Source: CBDBJL01 sp965206365 (GTDB lineage: Bacteria; Pseudomonadota; Alphaproteobacteria; JABAAW01; JAHZMA01). From it: a stretch of 64,000 bases of DNA. The notes under the pieces were generated by a model. It was not told where the DNA came from, made no database searches, and saw only the letters and a program-made list of their open reading frames with translations. The DNA is taken from positions 62,001 through 126,000 of the forward strand of contig CBDBJL010000016.1 of NCBI GenBank assembly GCA_965206365.1, written 5' to 3'. The position numbers and the translations under genes were made by a program. Below, piece after piece: positions 1 to 8,424 of this stretch (its first letter is position 1; each line of letters begins with the position of its first letter).

Positions 1-62
1 AAAAACTCTATGATGATTGTTTTCCTAATAAAGTGATCGGGGTCAAAAATTCTATCGAACAC
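1..62 (-). CDS. Possible 5' end of a gene running off the left edge
   Basis: On the minus strand a GTG at 62-60 is preceded by AAGGA with about 6 nt spacing and opens a frame that stays open to the window edge (about 20 codons, beginning MFDRIFDPDHF). It lies 54 nt beyond the stop of the DNA methyltransferase on the same strand, so it could be the next gene of that transcript, perhaps a restriction partner. That function is only a positional guess; too little is present for recognition. Confidence 0.3.
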   Translation of the reverse strand, partial: MFDRIFDPDHFIRKTIIIEF

Positions 63-116
63 GACATCCTTAACCCTTGCAAAGAAATTTTTCAATAATC
101 CAAATAAATCGCAAAG

Positions 117-968
117 CTAGTTGGAATGCAATGATAAATTTTCGCGCTGATATTTTGCTTTGCGCCGCATGAGATCCAACCGATATTGCTTCCCAGCCAC
201 ACCGGCATCGTTCAGGCGATCGCAGATCATGCGGTAATATTCGGGGTGAATTTCGCAAGAAATAAAATTGCGATTCAATTCCTGACAACGCATAATTTCA
301 GAGCCACTTCCACCAAACAAAATAAAGCAAGTATCCTGCTGTTGTGTGCTGGCTTTAATTAACATTTCCACAAGATCTAGGGGAATTTGACAAGCGTGAA
401 ATGTTTTGTCTTGTGAAACATTCTTCACCAAATCATAATAGAACCAACTATAAGGCATACGCCCCTTATGCCCATCGGCTATTCTTTTGCGGATCCTTTT
501 ATCGGTTGGATTTTGATATGGCTCTGCCACATTATTTTTATAAAATTTATTATTTTTCGACTTCGTAGCATGCAAAATAGAACGATGCGCGGTGGTGAAG
601 CGCCGCTGTGTATGCCCAATATTGGTATTATAAACCCAGGCATAATCCTGCACATCATGGGCATGCTCATCTAAAAACTTAACCCGCAGATGGGCATTTT
701 GTTTGGGATAATTCATCATAAATAAATTACCATCAAACTTTAATACCCGCATCGCCTCCCGAGTTAATTCAATATACCATTGAATATATTGCTCCCAATG
801 CGTTATATATTTTTTTCCAGAATAATTAACGCCCACCCCATAATCGGGGTCACCATAGATCATATCCAACGAATGATCCGGCAATCTCCTTAAAATTGTC
901 AACACATCCTGGTTGAAAATTTGATTCTGATATTCCTCTGCAGATAATTCCATCACCGCGTGCCCCAA
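117..968 (-). CDS. N6-adenine-type DNA methyltransferase (beta-class order)
   Basis: A protein of up to 283 aa resembling site-specific DNA-adenine methyltransferases, which transfer a methyl group from SAM to a base in duplex DNA. The catalytic motif IV is near residue 40 and reads DPDYGVG rather than the usual DPPY. The SAM-binding motif I comes late (FILFGGSGSE, about residues 215-224), followed by an acidic position in CEIHPEYY. Motif IV before motif I is the beta-class (CcrM-like) order. ATG is at 968 or at 953 (MELSAEEYQN); the second start fits the usual short lead to motif IV. No restriction gene is visible inside the window, so it is either an orphan methylase or half of a system continuing leftwards. 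Recognition site and strand preference cannot be told from sequence. Confidence 0.8.
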   Translation of the reverse strand: MGHAVMELSAEEYQNQIFNQDVLTILRRLPDHSLDMIYGDPDYGVGVNYSGKKYITHWEQYIQWYIELTREAMRVLKFDGNLFMMNYPKQNAHLRVKFLDEHAHDVQDYAWVYNTNIGHTQRRFTTAHRSILHATKSKNNKFYKNNVAEPYQNPTDKRIRKRIADGHKGRMPYSWFYYDLVKNVSQDKTFHACQIPLDLVEMLIKASTQQQDTCFILFGGSGSEIMRCQELNRNFISCEIHPEYYRMICDRLNDAGVAGKQYRLDLMRRKAKYQRENLSLHSN

Positions 969-1393
969 ATTATAGTGTTGGTTTTAGCAAATTTTAAGCG
1001 AATCTAAATTCAGTGTATTTATTGCTTATCTGAAAGATATCGTGATTGCTTGCCACACATCACACAAATAACGTAGCACAAATAACGCATTCGACAAATT
1101 TACTTTTTCTAACATTTTCTTGCTTCTCATCTTAATACCCGCACGAGACCAAACAAAAACTCACTCATCATACCATAACCAAATTTTATCCTGAAACCCA
1201 AAAAATTTAGCGGATTAACACAGAATAATCCCCTTAATTTTTCAATCACCACTTTTCAAACCACCGATGCTACGCGAAAATAACCAATAATTCCAACATT
1301 ACCATTCGCTTATCAGCAAAACGTAACTCGTTTGCATCATAGCCTGATTTTTGTTACTGTAATCTTCAGTTAGATTAACACATAAGGGGAATA
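969..1393. other. Intergenic region between divergent methyltransferase genes
   Basis: About 425 bases with no supportable gene. It holds an 11-bp direct repeat CACAAATAACG (1063-1073 and 1077-1087) close upstream of the minus-strand DNA methyltransferase. Otherwise it is AT-rich sequence that must carry the two divergent promoters. AAGGGG sits about 6 nt before the ATG at 1394. Confidence 0.5.
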
Positions 1394-2041
1394 ATGATGA
1401 ATGAAATATTTGATGAATTATCAGATGCCGATGCCCGCACCGCTTGGGTAGTTGCCGCTACCGACCCCAAAGAGGTGAAACACCGTTATAATTTATGGGC
1501 AAAATATTATAATGCCGATCTGGTGGATGCTGATGACTATATTGCTCCGGAAAAATCTATTGAATATTGCCCGCAATGGATTCCCAAAGAAGCAAAGATT
1601 TTAGATGCTGCTTGTGGCACTGGCTTAAGTGGCAAAGCTTTTTTTCAGGCGGGTTATGAAAACATTACCGGCTTAGATTTTGCTGCGGATATGTTGGAAT
1701 TTGCTAAGAAAACACCCTTTTATCGTAATTTGATCGAAGCTGATCTCGGCAAAGTTCTGCCCTATGATACCCATAGTTTTGATGCCGTTATCAAAATTGG
1801 TGGCAGCCCAGTACCTCCGGTATGTATGCACGAATTTGGGCGGATCACCCGCCCGGGCGGACATATATTTTACTGTGGTAGTGTCGAAGCTTGGGAAGCA
1901 CGCGGATTTCGCATTATTGCCGATAATTATGTTACGCGTAAAATTTGGCAAGCCCTTGCGCATAGCAAACCCTTTCAACCTCTGCCAAAATCTACCCCTG
2001 ATTTAATTTATAAAATCATTGGTTTTCAAGTTTTACGCTAA
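1394..2041 (+). CDS. METTL27-like class I SAM-dependent methyltransferase
   Basis: 215 aa. The glycine-rich SAM motif I is ILDAACGTGLSG (about residues 69-80), followed by the acidic motif II in ITGLDFAADML and a motif IV-like FDAVIKIGGS. The N-terminal segment with VKHRYNLWAKYYNADL resembles the Williams-Beuren region protein 27 (METTL27) group of small-molecule methyltransferases, whose substrates are mostly unknown. It stands alone, with AAGGGG about 6 nt before ATG 1394, and the rpsB operon promoter lies just downstream. Family assignment is solid; substrate is not predictable. Confidence 0.8.
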   Translation: MMNEIFDELSDADARTAWVVAATDPKEVKHRYNLWAKYYNADLVDADDYIAPEKSIEYCPQWIPKEAKILDAACGTGLSGKAFFQAGYENITGLDFAADMLEFAKKTPFYRNLIEADLGKVLPYDTHSFDAVIKIGGSPVPPVCMHEFGRITRPGGHIFYCGSVEAWEARGFRIIADNYVTRKIWQALAHSKPFQPLPKSTPDLIYKIIGFQVLR

Positions 2042-2100
2042 AATAGGTTTGAAAAGCACTTTGCAAAAGAAAAAACGATCCCATATCCAGCATTTTTGCT

Positions 2101-2128
2101 TTGCTTTTTCTGCGGATCATGCTATAAG
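2101..2128 (+). promoter_or_regulatory. Candidate sigma-70-type promoter for the rpsB operon
   Basis: TTGCTT (2101-2106) and TATAAG (2123-2128) are separated by 16 bp, about 127 nt upstream of rpsB, leaving a long leader where S2 autoregulation could act (known in other bacteria, not shown here). Sequence-only prediction. Confidence 0.35.
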
Positions 2129-2254
2129 TTCTACCTTACAATAACTTTTATCTCTCACATGGGAAATGCTGCTGATTCGGTGTTACAAAGCTTGCAATAA
2201 GTAAAGTAACCTTTTCTCATGGTGGTTTAACCGAATTTAAAAAGGAGGCAGCCT

Positions 2255-3088
2255 ATGGCAATGCCTAGTTTCACAATGCGCGAACTGGTAGAATCAGGTG
2301 TGCATTTCGGACATACAACGCGATTATGGAATCCCAAAATGAAGCCCTATATTTTTGGGCAACGAAATGGTATTCATATTGTTAATCTAGATCATACTGT
2401 GCCAATATTGGCGCGCTCACTAGAAATTTTGCACGAAACTGTATCACAAGGTGGCAGAGTTTTATTTGTTGGCACCAAAATGCAAGCCCGTGAAACCGTT
2501 GCGAATACGGCGGTAGAATGCGGACAATACTATGTTAATCATCGCTGGTTAGGGGGGATGATGACGAATTGGCAAACCATTACCAATTCGATCACCCAAA
2601 TGAAAAAGCTACAAGCCCAACTTAAGGAAGATAATATCGGGCTTACGAAAAAAGAATTGGTAAAACTTACCCGAAAAAAAGAACGTTTAGAGCTTGTACT
2701 CGCTGGCATTGGCGAAATGGGTTCACGCCCCGATGTTTTATTTGTGATCGATATTAAAAAAGAGGCAACAGCCATTGCTGAGGCAAATCTCTTAAATATC
2801 CCGGTCATTGCGATTGTTGATACAAATTGCAACCCTGATGGCATTGATTATCCAATTTTTGGTAATGATGATTCTTTGCGGGCAATTAAACTTTATTGCC
2901 GTTTGGCAAAAGAAGCGATCTTAGAGGGCTTGCAAAATCAAATGAGCAATATGGGTATCGATACCGGTAGCGAGATCAATCCTAACACCCAAGCCGATCT
3001 TGCCAAAGCCGATGCTAGCCAAGCCAATGATCCATCAACGAAAAGCACCCCCACCCCTTCTACAAAAGACACTGCAAAGGAGAATTGA
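2255..3088 (+). CDS. rpsB: 30S ribosomal protein S2
   Basis: 277 aa. The N-terminus MRELVESGVHFGHTTRLWNP and the internal RWLGGMMTNW are hallmark S2 sequences, as is the ARETV segment. S2 binds the 30S head-body junction and is needed for translation initiation. The start has a near-perfect Shine-Dalgarno (AAGGAGG about 7 nt before ATG). The last 40-45 residues form a polar, Asn/Thr/Lys/Asp-rich tail that is longer than in E. coli S2 and is probably disordered. It is the first gene of the conserved rpsB-tsf-pyrH-frr cluster, with tsf 96 nt downstream. Confidence 0.98.
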   Translation: MAMPSFTMRELVESGVHFGHTTRLWNPKMKPYIFGQRNGIHIVNLDHTVPILARSLEILHETVSQGGRVLFVGTKMQARETVANTAVECGQYYVNHRWLGGMMTNWQTITNSITQMKKLQAQLKEDNIGLTKKELVKLTRKKERLELVLAGIGEMGSRPDVLFVIDIKKEATAIAEANLLNIPVIAIVDTNCNPDGIDYPIFGNDDSLRAIKLYCRLAKEAILEGLQNQMSNMGIDTGSEINPNTQADLAKADASQANDPSTKSTPTPSTKDTAKEN

Positions 3089-3184
3089 TGCCACTCCGGT
3101 TTCTAACAAATAATTATCGTACCAAATTTTCATTCTTGAAAATACTGTAACCAATCATAATTTGACTACATAAAGGAACATAAA

Positions 3185-4111
3185 ATGGCTGAAATCACAG
3201 CAACCCTGGTAAAATCGTTACGCGAGAAAACTGGCGCGGGTATGATGGATTGTAAAAAAGCATTATCCGCCACAGATGGTATTTTAGAAGATTCAATTGA
3301 CTGGCTTCGCAAAAATGGCCTTGCCAGTGCGCAGAAAAAATCTGGCCGCACCGCAGCTGAAGGTTTGGTTGCCGCCTGTTCTGGGGGAAAGGCAGGTGCT
3401 GTAATTGAAATTAATTCGGAAACTGATTTTGTGGCCCGCAATGAAAAATTTCAAGATTTTGTAGCTGCAAGCGCAAAAATTGCCTTACAGCAGGCGGGCA
3501 ATTTAACCGCCATTTTGGAAAGCCCTTATCCTGATACTGACAAAGATTTTCAAGCACAACTCACCGAAAATATTGCCACAATTGGCGAGAACATGTCGCT
3601 CCGTCGCGCTGCTTACCTTAAAGTGGATTCTGGCGTTGTTATCCATTATATTCATTCAGCTCTGCGCGATAACATGGGGAAAATTGCCGTTCTTGTTGCT
3701 CTTGAAAGCACAGCTAATGCCGATAAACTTCGCGAAATCGCCTATAAAATTGCCATGCATGTTGCCGCTGCACGTCCGCAATTTCTTAGTATTGACTCAG
3801 TTGATCCTGTGGTATTAGAACGCGAGCGCAATATTCTTGCCGAACAAGCCCGTGCTTCTGGAAAATCAGAAGAAATTATTGGCAAAATGGTTGAGGGTCG
3901 CTTGCGGAAATATTACGAAGAATCTGTGTTGCTAGAACAAATTTTTGTTATGGATAATGAAAGTAAAATTGGCACGATGTTAGCTCAATTCAGCAAAGAA
4001 ATTGGTGCCGATATTACATTATCAGCTTTTGAACGTTATCAATTAGGCGAAGGCATTGAAAAAGAAGAAAGCGATTTTGCAAGCGAAGTTGCCAATGCTG
4101 CGAAAAACTAA
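3185..4111 (+). CDS. tsf: Translation elongation factor Ts
   Basis: 308 aa, the usual length for EF-Ts, which recycles EF-Tu from its GDP to its GTP form. The N-terminal UBA-like segment holds GAGMMDCKKAL (about residues 18-28). The EF-Tu-contacting TDFVARNEKF motif is near residues 80-90. AAAGGAA about 6 nt before ATG fixes the start. It follows rpsB with a 96-nt gap containing a 7-bp hairpin (3126-3143) that could tune tsf expression, although it is too AT-rich for a typical terminator. pyrH begins 29 nt downstream. Confidence 0.98.
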   Translation: MAEITATLVKSLREKTGAGMMDCKKALSATDGILEDSIDWLRKNGLASAQKKSGRTAAEGLVAACSGGKAGAVIEINSETDFVARNEKFQDFVAASAKIALQQAGNLTAILESPYPDTDKDFQAQLTENIATIGENMSLRRAAYLKVDSGVVIHYIHSALRDNMGKIAVLVALESTANADKLREIAYKIAMHVAAARPQFLSIDSVDPVVLERERNILAEQARASGKSEEIIGKMVEGRLRKYYEESVLLEQIFVMDNESKIGTMLAQFSKEIGADITLSAFERYQLGEGIEKEESDFASEVANAAKN

Positions 4112-4140
4112 AATCTAATCATGCCAACCGAGTTTGTCTA

Positions 4141-4872
4141 ATGTCACGCCCTACTTTTCGTCGCATATTACTGAAAATATCCGGTGAATCTTTAACCACA
4201 CCCGTAGAAAATTCCTCTTTCCATTTGCAAAAATTGCAAGAAACAGCGCAAAAATTAAAGGATGCCCATAATTTGGGCATCCAGATTGCCGTGGTTTGTG
4301 GTGGCGGTAATATTCTTCGCGGTCACAGCATTGCAAGCTCTGCCGGGTTTCATGGCATTCATCGCGCCGATGCTGATAAAATTGGTATGTTGGCAACCTT
4401 AATGAATAATCTTGCCTTGCAAAGTATATTGTCTAATTTGGGGATGAAAACATCGCTATTTTCGGCTCTGCCGATGGCAGGCACATCGCATGATTTTAAC
4501 CGCCATGATGCCATTCATGCTTTAGAACAAGGTGACATTATCTTGCTGGCTGGCGGTACTGGCAAACCTTATTTCACAACCGATAGCACAGCAGTGATTC
4601 GTGCACTAGAACTAGAGTGTGATTATATGGTTAAAGCCACAAAAGTAGACGGAATTTACGACTGCGACCCAATAGAAAACCTAAATGCCAAACGCTATGC
4701 AACCCTTAATTATGAGACTGCAATCACAGAAAAATTACAAATCATGGATCAAACAGCCTTTACCCTAGCCCAAGAAAATAATCTTAAAATTGCCGTACTC
4801 TCTTTAGAACACGGATTTCAGGGTTTGTTAGATGGCACCGGTACTTTTACCCTAATTAGTAATGAATTATGA
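4141..4872 (+). CDS. pyrH: UMP kinase
   Basis: 243 aa. This hexameric amino-acid-kinase-fold enzyme phosphorylates UMP to UDP in pyrimidine nucleotide synthesis. Visible family signatures are LLKISGESL at the N-terminus, VVCGGGNILRG (UMP/ATP loop), RADADKIGMLAT, and the C-terminal YDCDP segment. Length matches bacterial PyrH. It follows tsf by 29 nt and precedes frr by 15 nt in the conserved cluster. The ribosome binding site is weak (GTTTGTCTA before ATG), which suggests coupling to tsf translation. Confidence 0.97.
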   Translation: MSRPTFRRILLKISGESLTTPVENSSFHLQKLQETAQKLKDAHNLGIQIAVVCGGGNILRGHSIASSAGFHGIHRADADKIGMLATLMNNLALQSILSNLGMKTSLFSALPMAGTSHDFNRHDAIHALEQGDIILLAGGTGKPYFTTDSTAVIRALELECDYMVKATKVDGIYDCDPIENLNAKRYATLNYETAITEKLQIMDQTAFTLAQENNLKIAVLSLEHGFQGLLDGTGTFTLISNEL

Positions 4873-4887
4873 AGCGGAACCAAAAAA

Positions 4888-5439
4888 ATGGATAATGAAC
4901 AAGAATATGAACAGCGAATGCAAAAAGCCCTTGATGCTTTTAGCAAAGAATTATCTTCGTTGCGAGTCGGACGCGCATCGCAAACATTACTAGAACCTGT
5001 AATGGTTGAATCTTACGGTAACAAAGTAGGAATTAACCATGTAGCAAGCATTAGTGTAATTGATACAAAAACTTTAAGTGTAAATGTTTGGGACCAAAAT
5101 ATTGCCGGCGCAGTAGAAAAAGCCATTGGCGAATCAAATTTGGGATTAGACCCGCAACGCGAAGGTTGTGTTATTAAAATTAGATTGCCTGACCTAACCG
5201 AAGAAAGACGAAAAGAACTTTTAAAAGTTGCCGGTAAATATGCCGAAACCGCACGCATTGCGATTAGAAATATTCGTCGTGATGGTATTGACCATCTGCG
5301 AAAAGCTGAAAAAATCAGTGAAATATCGGAAGATGAATTGCGGAAATCTTCAGATTCCATTCAAAAACTTACCGACCGTTTCATTGCAAAACTCGATGAA
5401 GCCTTAGCTCTTAAAGAAAAGGATATGATGCAAGTGTAA
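4888..5439 (+). CDS. frr: Ribosome recycling factor
   Basis: 183 aa, the normal RRF length. With EF-G it splits post-termination ribosomes. The RVGRAS sequence near residues 27-32, the central IRLPDLTEERRKEL stretch and the C-terminal helix with LTDRFIAKLDE are characteristic. It lies between pyrH and uppS, as in most alphaproteobacteria, and is preceded by GCGGAA about 8 nt before ATG. Confidence 0.98.
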   Translation: MDNEQEYEQRMQKALDAFSKELSSLRVGRASQTLLEPVMVESYGNKVGINHVASISVIDTKTLSVNVWDQNIAGAVEKAIGESNLGLDPQREGCVIKIRLPDLTEERRKELLKVAGKYAETARIAIRNIRRDGIDHLRKAEKISEISEDELRKSSDSIQKLTDRFIAKLDEALALKEKDMMQV

Positions 5440-5466
5440 CTTGCTTACCATCATTAATCTTCACCA

Positions 5467-6192
5467 ATGCCACTTTCTTCAAATAAATTACAAAACCCGG
5501 TTCCTTCGCATGTTGGTATCATTATGGATGGCAATGGTCGTTGGGCAAAAAACCAAGGGAAACCACGCCTTTTTGGGCATAACCGTGGCGTGGAAATAAT
5601 CTCTAATATTATTCAGGCCGCAATTGAGCTGAAAATTAAATATTTAACCTTATTTAGTTTTTCTACTGAAAATTGGCAACGCCCAACAGAAGAAATTAAT
5701 GGTTTATTTGAACTTATCGAAACTTTTATTGATGCGAAGCAAAATGATTTTTTAAAAGAAGAGATTCGTTTCACCATCATTGGTGATTTAAGTGCCTTTC
5801 CAAACCACATCATCCAAAAACTCTCTAATTTGGTTCATGATAGCCAGAATCATTTGAAAATGACTGTGTGCATTGCCCTGAATTATGGTGGCAAACACGA
5901 TATTGTTCAGGCTGCCCAATCTTTTGCCCGCGAAATTTCTCAAGGAAAACTTGCCATTGAAGATTTAACCGAAGCCCGTTTTGCGCAATATCTCTACACA
6001 AATACTATGCCTGAACCAGAATTAATTATTCGCACCAGTGGTGAACAACGAATCAGTAATTTTCTGCTTTGGCAAATCGCCTATAGTGAATTATATTTTT
6101 CTGATACATTATGGCCTGATTTCACCCGTGAATGTTTCTTCCAAGCCATTACCGCCTATCAAACTAGAAACCGCCGTATTGGTAATATTTAA
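5467..6192 (+). CDS. uppS: (2Z,6E)-undecaprenyl diphosphate synthase
   Basis: 241 aa cis-prenyltransferase that condenses IPP onto farnesyl-PP to make the C55 lipid carrier for peptidoglycan and O-antigen. The N-terminal GIIMDGNGRWA holds the catalytic Asp at about residue 21. The C-terminal IIRTSGEQRISNFLLWQ is the pyrophosphate-binding signature. FSFSTENW, also conserved, lies near residues 63-70. It is preceded by frr (27-nt gap) and followed 14 nt later by cdsA. No strong Shine-Dalgarno is visible. Confidence 0.97.
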   Translation: MPLSSNKLQNPVPSHVGIIMDGNGRWAKNQGKPRLFGHNRGVEIISNIIQAAIELKIKYLTLFSFSTENWQRPTEEINGLFELIETFIDAKQNDFLKEEIRFTIIGDLSAFPNHIIQKLSNLVHDSQNHLKMTVCIALNYGGKHDIVQAAQSFAREISQGKLAIEDLTEARFAQYLYTNTMPEPELIIRTSGEQRISNFLLWQIAYSELYFSDTLWPDFTRECFFQAITAYQTRNRRIGNI

Positions 6193-6206
6193 CGAAAAGT
6201 AAGTAA

Positions 6207-7226
6207 ATGTTGATAAAAAGAGTAACCTTACGCATAAAAAGCTTTTTGCTTCGCCCTTTTCAAGCGATCAATAATTTTTTAATTTTAAGAATCCGCAATT
6301 TTCTCACTTGGATTACAATCACATTGCCGAAAAAAATATATCAAGGCGTAAAACAAATATTTACCAATATGTATGGTATGCTTTTCTTTTTCACGCATCC
6401 CAAAAGTTTCATCAAAACTCGCTTTGAAGCTTTACTTAATAAGATGCTAGAAAATAAAGAATTTGCCAATCGCGTTTTCTCATCTTGTGTTTTAATTGCG
6501 ATCTCTTTACCTTTGATTATTATTGGAGGATGGCCCTTACAAATTTTAGTGTTTATTGTCACTGTAATTGCAGCTTGGGAATGGGGGGGGCTCGCTCCTG
6601 GAGGCTTTCTTAACAAACGCATTATGTTGACTGTTTCCATAGGGATTGCATTACTTTCCATGCGTTTTTTGGGTCCGGCCGCGCCAGCCCTTACCTCAAT
6701 TTACATCTTCATCGATACTTTCTTTCCGCGCCCACATATTCAACAACGTTTTCATAATCAGGTAGGTTTTGCCTATCTTTTTGTTGCCGCACTTAGTTTT
6801 ACTTGGATTCATGATAATTTTGGTGCCTTAGCAACGATTTGGCTTGTTCTAACCGTTATTATCACCGATATGACGGCATATTTTGGTGGCAAACTTTTCA
6901 AAGGTGTGAAGCTGATTCCGGCCATCAGCCCTGGAAAAACTGTTTCAGGAGCAATTTGTGCTCTGGTTGCCGCAAGTTTTATTGGTTTGCTCTACGCTTT
7001 GATCACAGGAAAACCTTTGCTCTTTTTTATTCTTTTAAGCATGTTAACTTCCGCGATGGCACAAGCCGGCGATTTACTAGAATCTATTCTTAAACGCCGG
7101 GTTGAAGCCAAAGATTCAGGAAATCTAATTCCAGGGCATGGTGGCATTTTAGACCGTATTGATGGCTTCTTACTGGCAAGCCCAACCGCGTTTCTTGTGC
7201 TTAAAATCACAGAGCTTCTTAGTTAA
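6207..7226 (+). CDS. cdsA: Phosphatidate cytidylyltransferase (CDP-DAG synthase)
   Basis: 339 aa integral membrane enzyme that makes CDP-diacylglycerol from phosphatidate and CTP, the branch point for bacterial phospholipids. The CDS signature is at the C-terminus (LKRRVEAKDSG followed by IPGHGGILDRIDG), preceded by several hydrophobic segments and the DMTAYFGGKLF element. Family members are usually about 270-285 aa; here a basic, weakly hydrophobic N-terminal region of about 65-85 residues precedes the first clear membrane segment (about residue 92). Either this is a lineage extension or translation starts at the internal ATG near 6369. The stop overlaps the dxr start in TAATG. Confidence 0.95.
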   Translation: MLIKRVTLRIKSFLLRPFQAINNFLILRIRNFLTWITITLPKKIYQGVKQIFTNMYGMLFFFTHPKSFIKTRFEALLNKMLENKEFANRVFSSCVLIAISLPLIIIGGWPLQILVFIVTVIAAWEWGGLAPGGFLNKRIMLTVSIGIALLSMRFLGPAAPALTSIYIFIDTFFPRPHIQQRFHNQVGFAYLFVAALSFTWIHDNFGALATIWLVLTVIITDMTAYFGGKLFKGVKLIPAISPGKTVSGAICALVAASFIGLLYALITGKPLLFFILLSMLTSAMAQAGDLLESILKRRVEAKDSGNLIPGHGGILDRIDGFLLASPTAFLVLKITELLS

Positions 7227-8404
7227 TGGGATCACAGCGTGTCACATTACTCGGCGCAACCGGAGCCGTTGGCAAAGCCGCTACTGATTTTTTAAGTGCA
7301 AATCGCACTGAATACGAAATTGTTGCCATTACCGGAAATCGCAATGTCGCAAGGCTAAAAGAAATCGCTTTATTGCTTGAACCTGAATGGGCGGTGATTG
7401 CCGATGAGGCCCAATGGGGTGAACTGCGAGGTCTTTTTTCAACTTTAGAAATGCAAGGTTTGAAAACTAAAATTGCGGCCGGGCAAGATGCCCTAATAGC
7501 AGCAGCAAGCCACAAGGTCGATAAAGTTTTGGCAGCCATTGTTGGAGCGGCAGGCTTGAAACCTACGTTAGCCGCTGCCGCTACTACCGCAAGCATTGCC
7601 CTTGCCAATAAAGAATGTTTGATAATGGCGGGTAATTTTTTCATCGAAGCGGCAAAAGAAATTCTTCCTGTAGATAGCGAACATAACGCTATTTTTCAAG
7701 TTCTTTCCGGCAAGCCCAATGAAATCCAAAATGAAGTTCACGCCATAGTTTTAACTTCATCCGGAGGGCCTTTTCGCAATTTAACCCGCAACCAAATGGT
7801 AAATATAACCCCTGAACAAGCGATAAAACATCCAAACTGGACAATGGGAAACAAAATATCGATAGATTCTGCCACAATGATGAATAAAGCATTGGAATTA
7901 ATTGAAGCCCAATTTTTATTTGCCATTCCATCAGAAAAATTAAAAATTCTGATCCACCCTGAACAAATTATCCACTCAATGGTGCAATTTTGCGATGGCT
8001 CAACTCTTGCGCAAATGGGCGTAACCGATATGTACCTGCCCGTAGCCTACACATTTTCTTACCCTAATCGCTTGCCGGCGGCGCCTAAATACCACTTGAA
8101 TTTCACTGAGATCGCACAACTTAATTTTTCTCCTCCCAATCATGAAAGATTCCCACTATTAAATTTGGTGCGCAATGTAATGCAGGCTGGGCAAGAAGCC
8201 GCTATTATTTTTAATGCTGCCAATGAAGTGGCCGTAGAAAATTTCTGTCAAAGAAAAATACCCTACCTTGCCATCGCTGATATTATTGCCGATAGCTTAG
8301 CGCAAAGCCATGCGCCCTCACCGAAAAATATTGAAGATGTTTTAGATATTGATCAGCAAACTCGCCGACTAACGAAAAATATCTGCACTAAATATCGTTT
8401 ATAA
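7226..8404 (+). CDS. dxr: 1-deoxy-D-xylulose 5-phosphate reductoisomerase
   Basis: 392 aa. It converts DXP to 2-C-methyl-D-erythritol 4-phosphate with NADPH, the committed step of the MEP isoprenoid pathway that feeds UppS encoded just upstream. The NADPH-binding LLGATGAVGKA is at residues 7-17. The substrate and metal region carries SSGGPFRNL, HPNWTMGNKISIDSATMMNK and the conserved Glu of ALELIEA. Length is typical. It starts inside the cdsA stop (TAATG), so it is translationally coupled, and rseP follows after 20 nt. Confidence 0.98.
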   Translation: MGSQRVTLLGATGAVGKAATDFLSANRTEYEIVAITGNRNVARLKEIALLLEPEWAVIADEAQWGELRGLFSTLEMQGLKTKIAAGQDALIAAASHKVDKVLAAIVGAAGLKPTLAAAATTASIALANKECLIMAGNFFIEAAKEILPVDSEHNAIFQVLSGKPNEIQNEVHAIVLTSSGGPFRNLTRNQMVNITPEQAIKHPNWTMGNKISIDSATMMNKALELIEAQFLFAIPSEKLKILIHPEQIIHSMVQFCDGSTLAQMGVTDMYLPVAYTFSYPNRLPAAPKYHLNFTEIAQLNFSPPNHERFPLLNLVRNVMQAGQEAAIIFNAANEVAVENFCQRKIPYLAIADIIADSLAQSHAPSPKNIEDVLDIDQQTRRLTKNICTKYRL

Positions 8405-8424
8405 AACCTTTAGAAAATAGAAAA

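Noticed and set aside
3126..3143. 7-bp hairpin between rpsB and tsf as a terminator
   Set aside because: The stem is almost all A/T and no T-run follows; the genes are expected to be cotranscribed.
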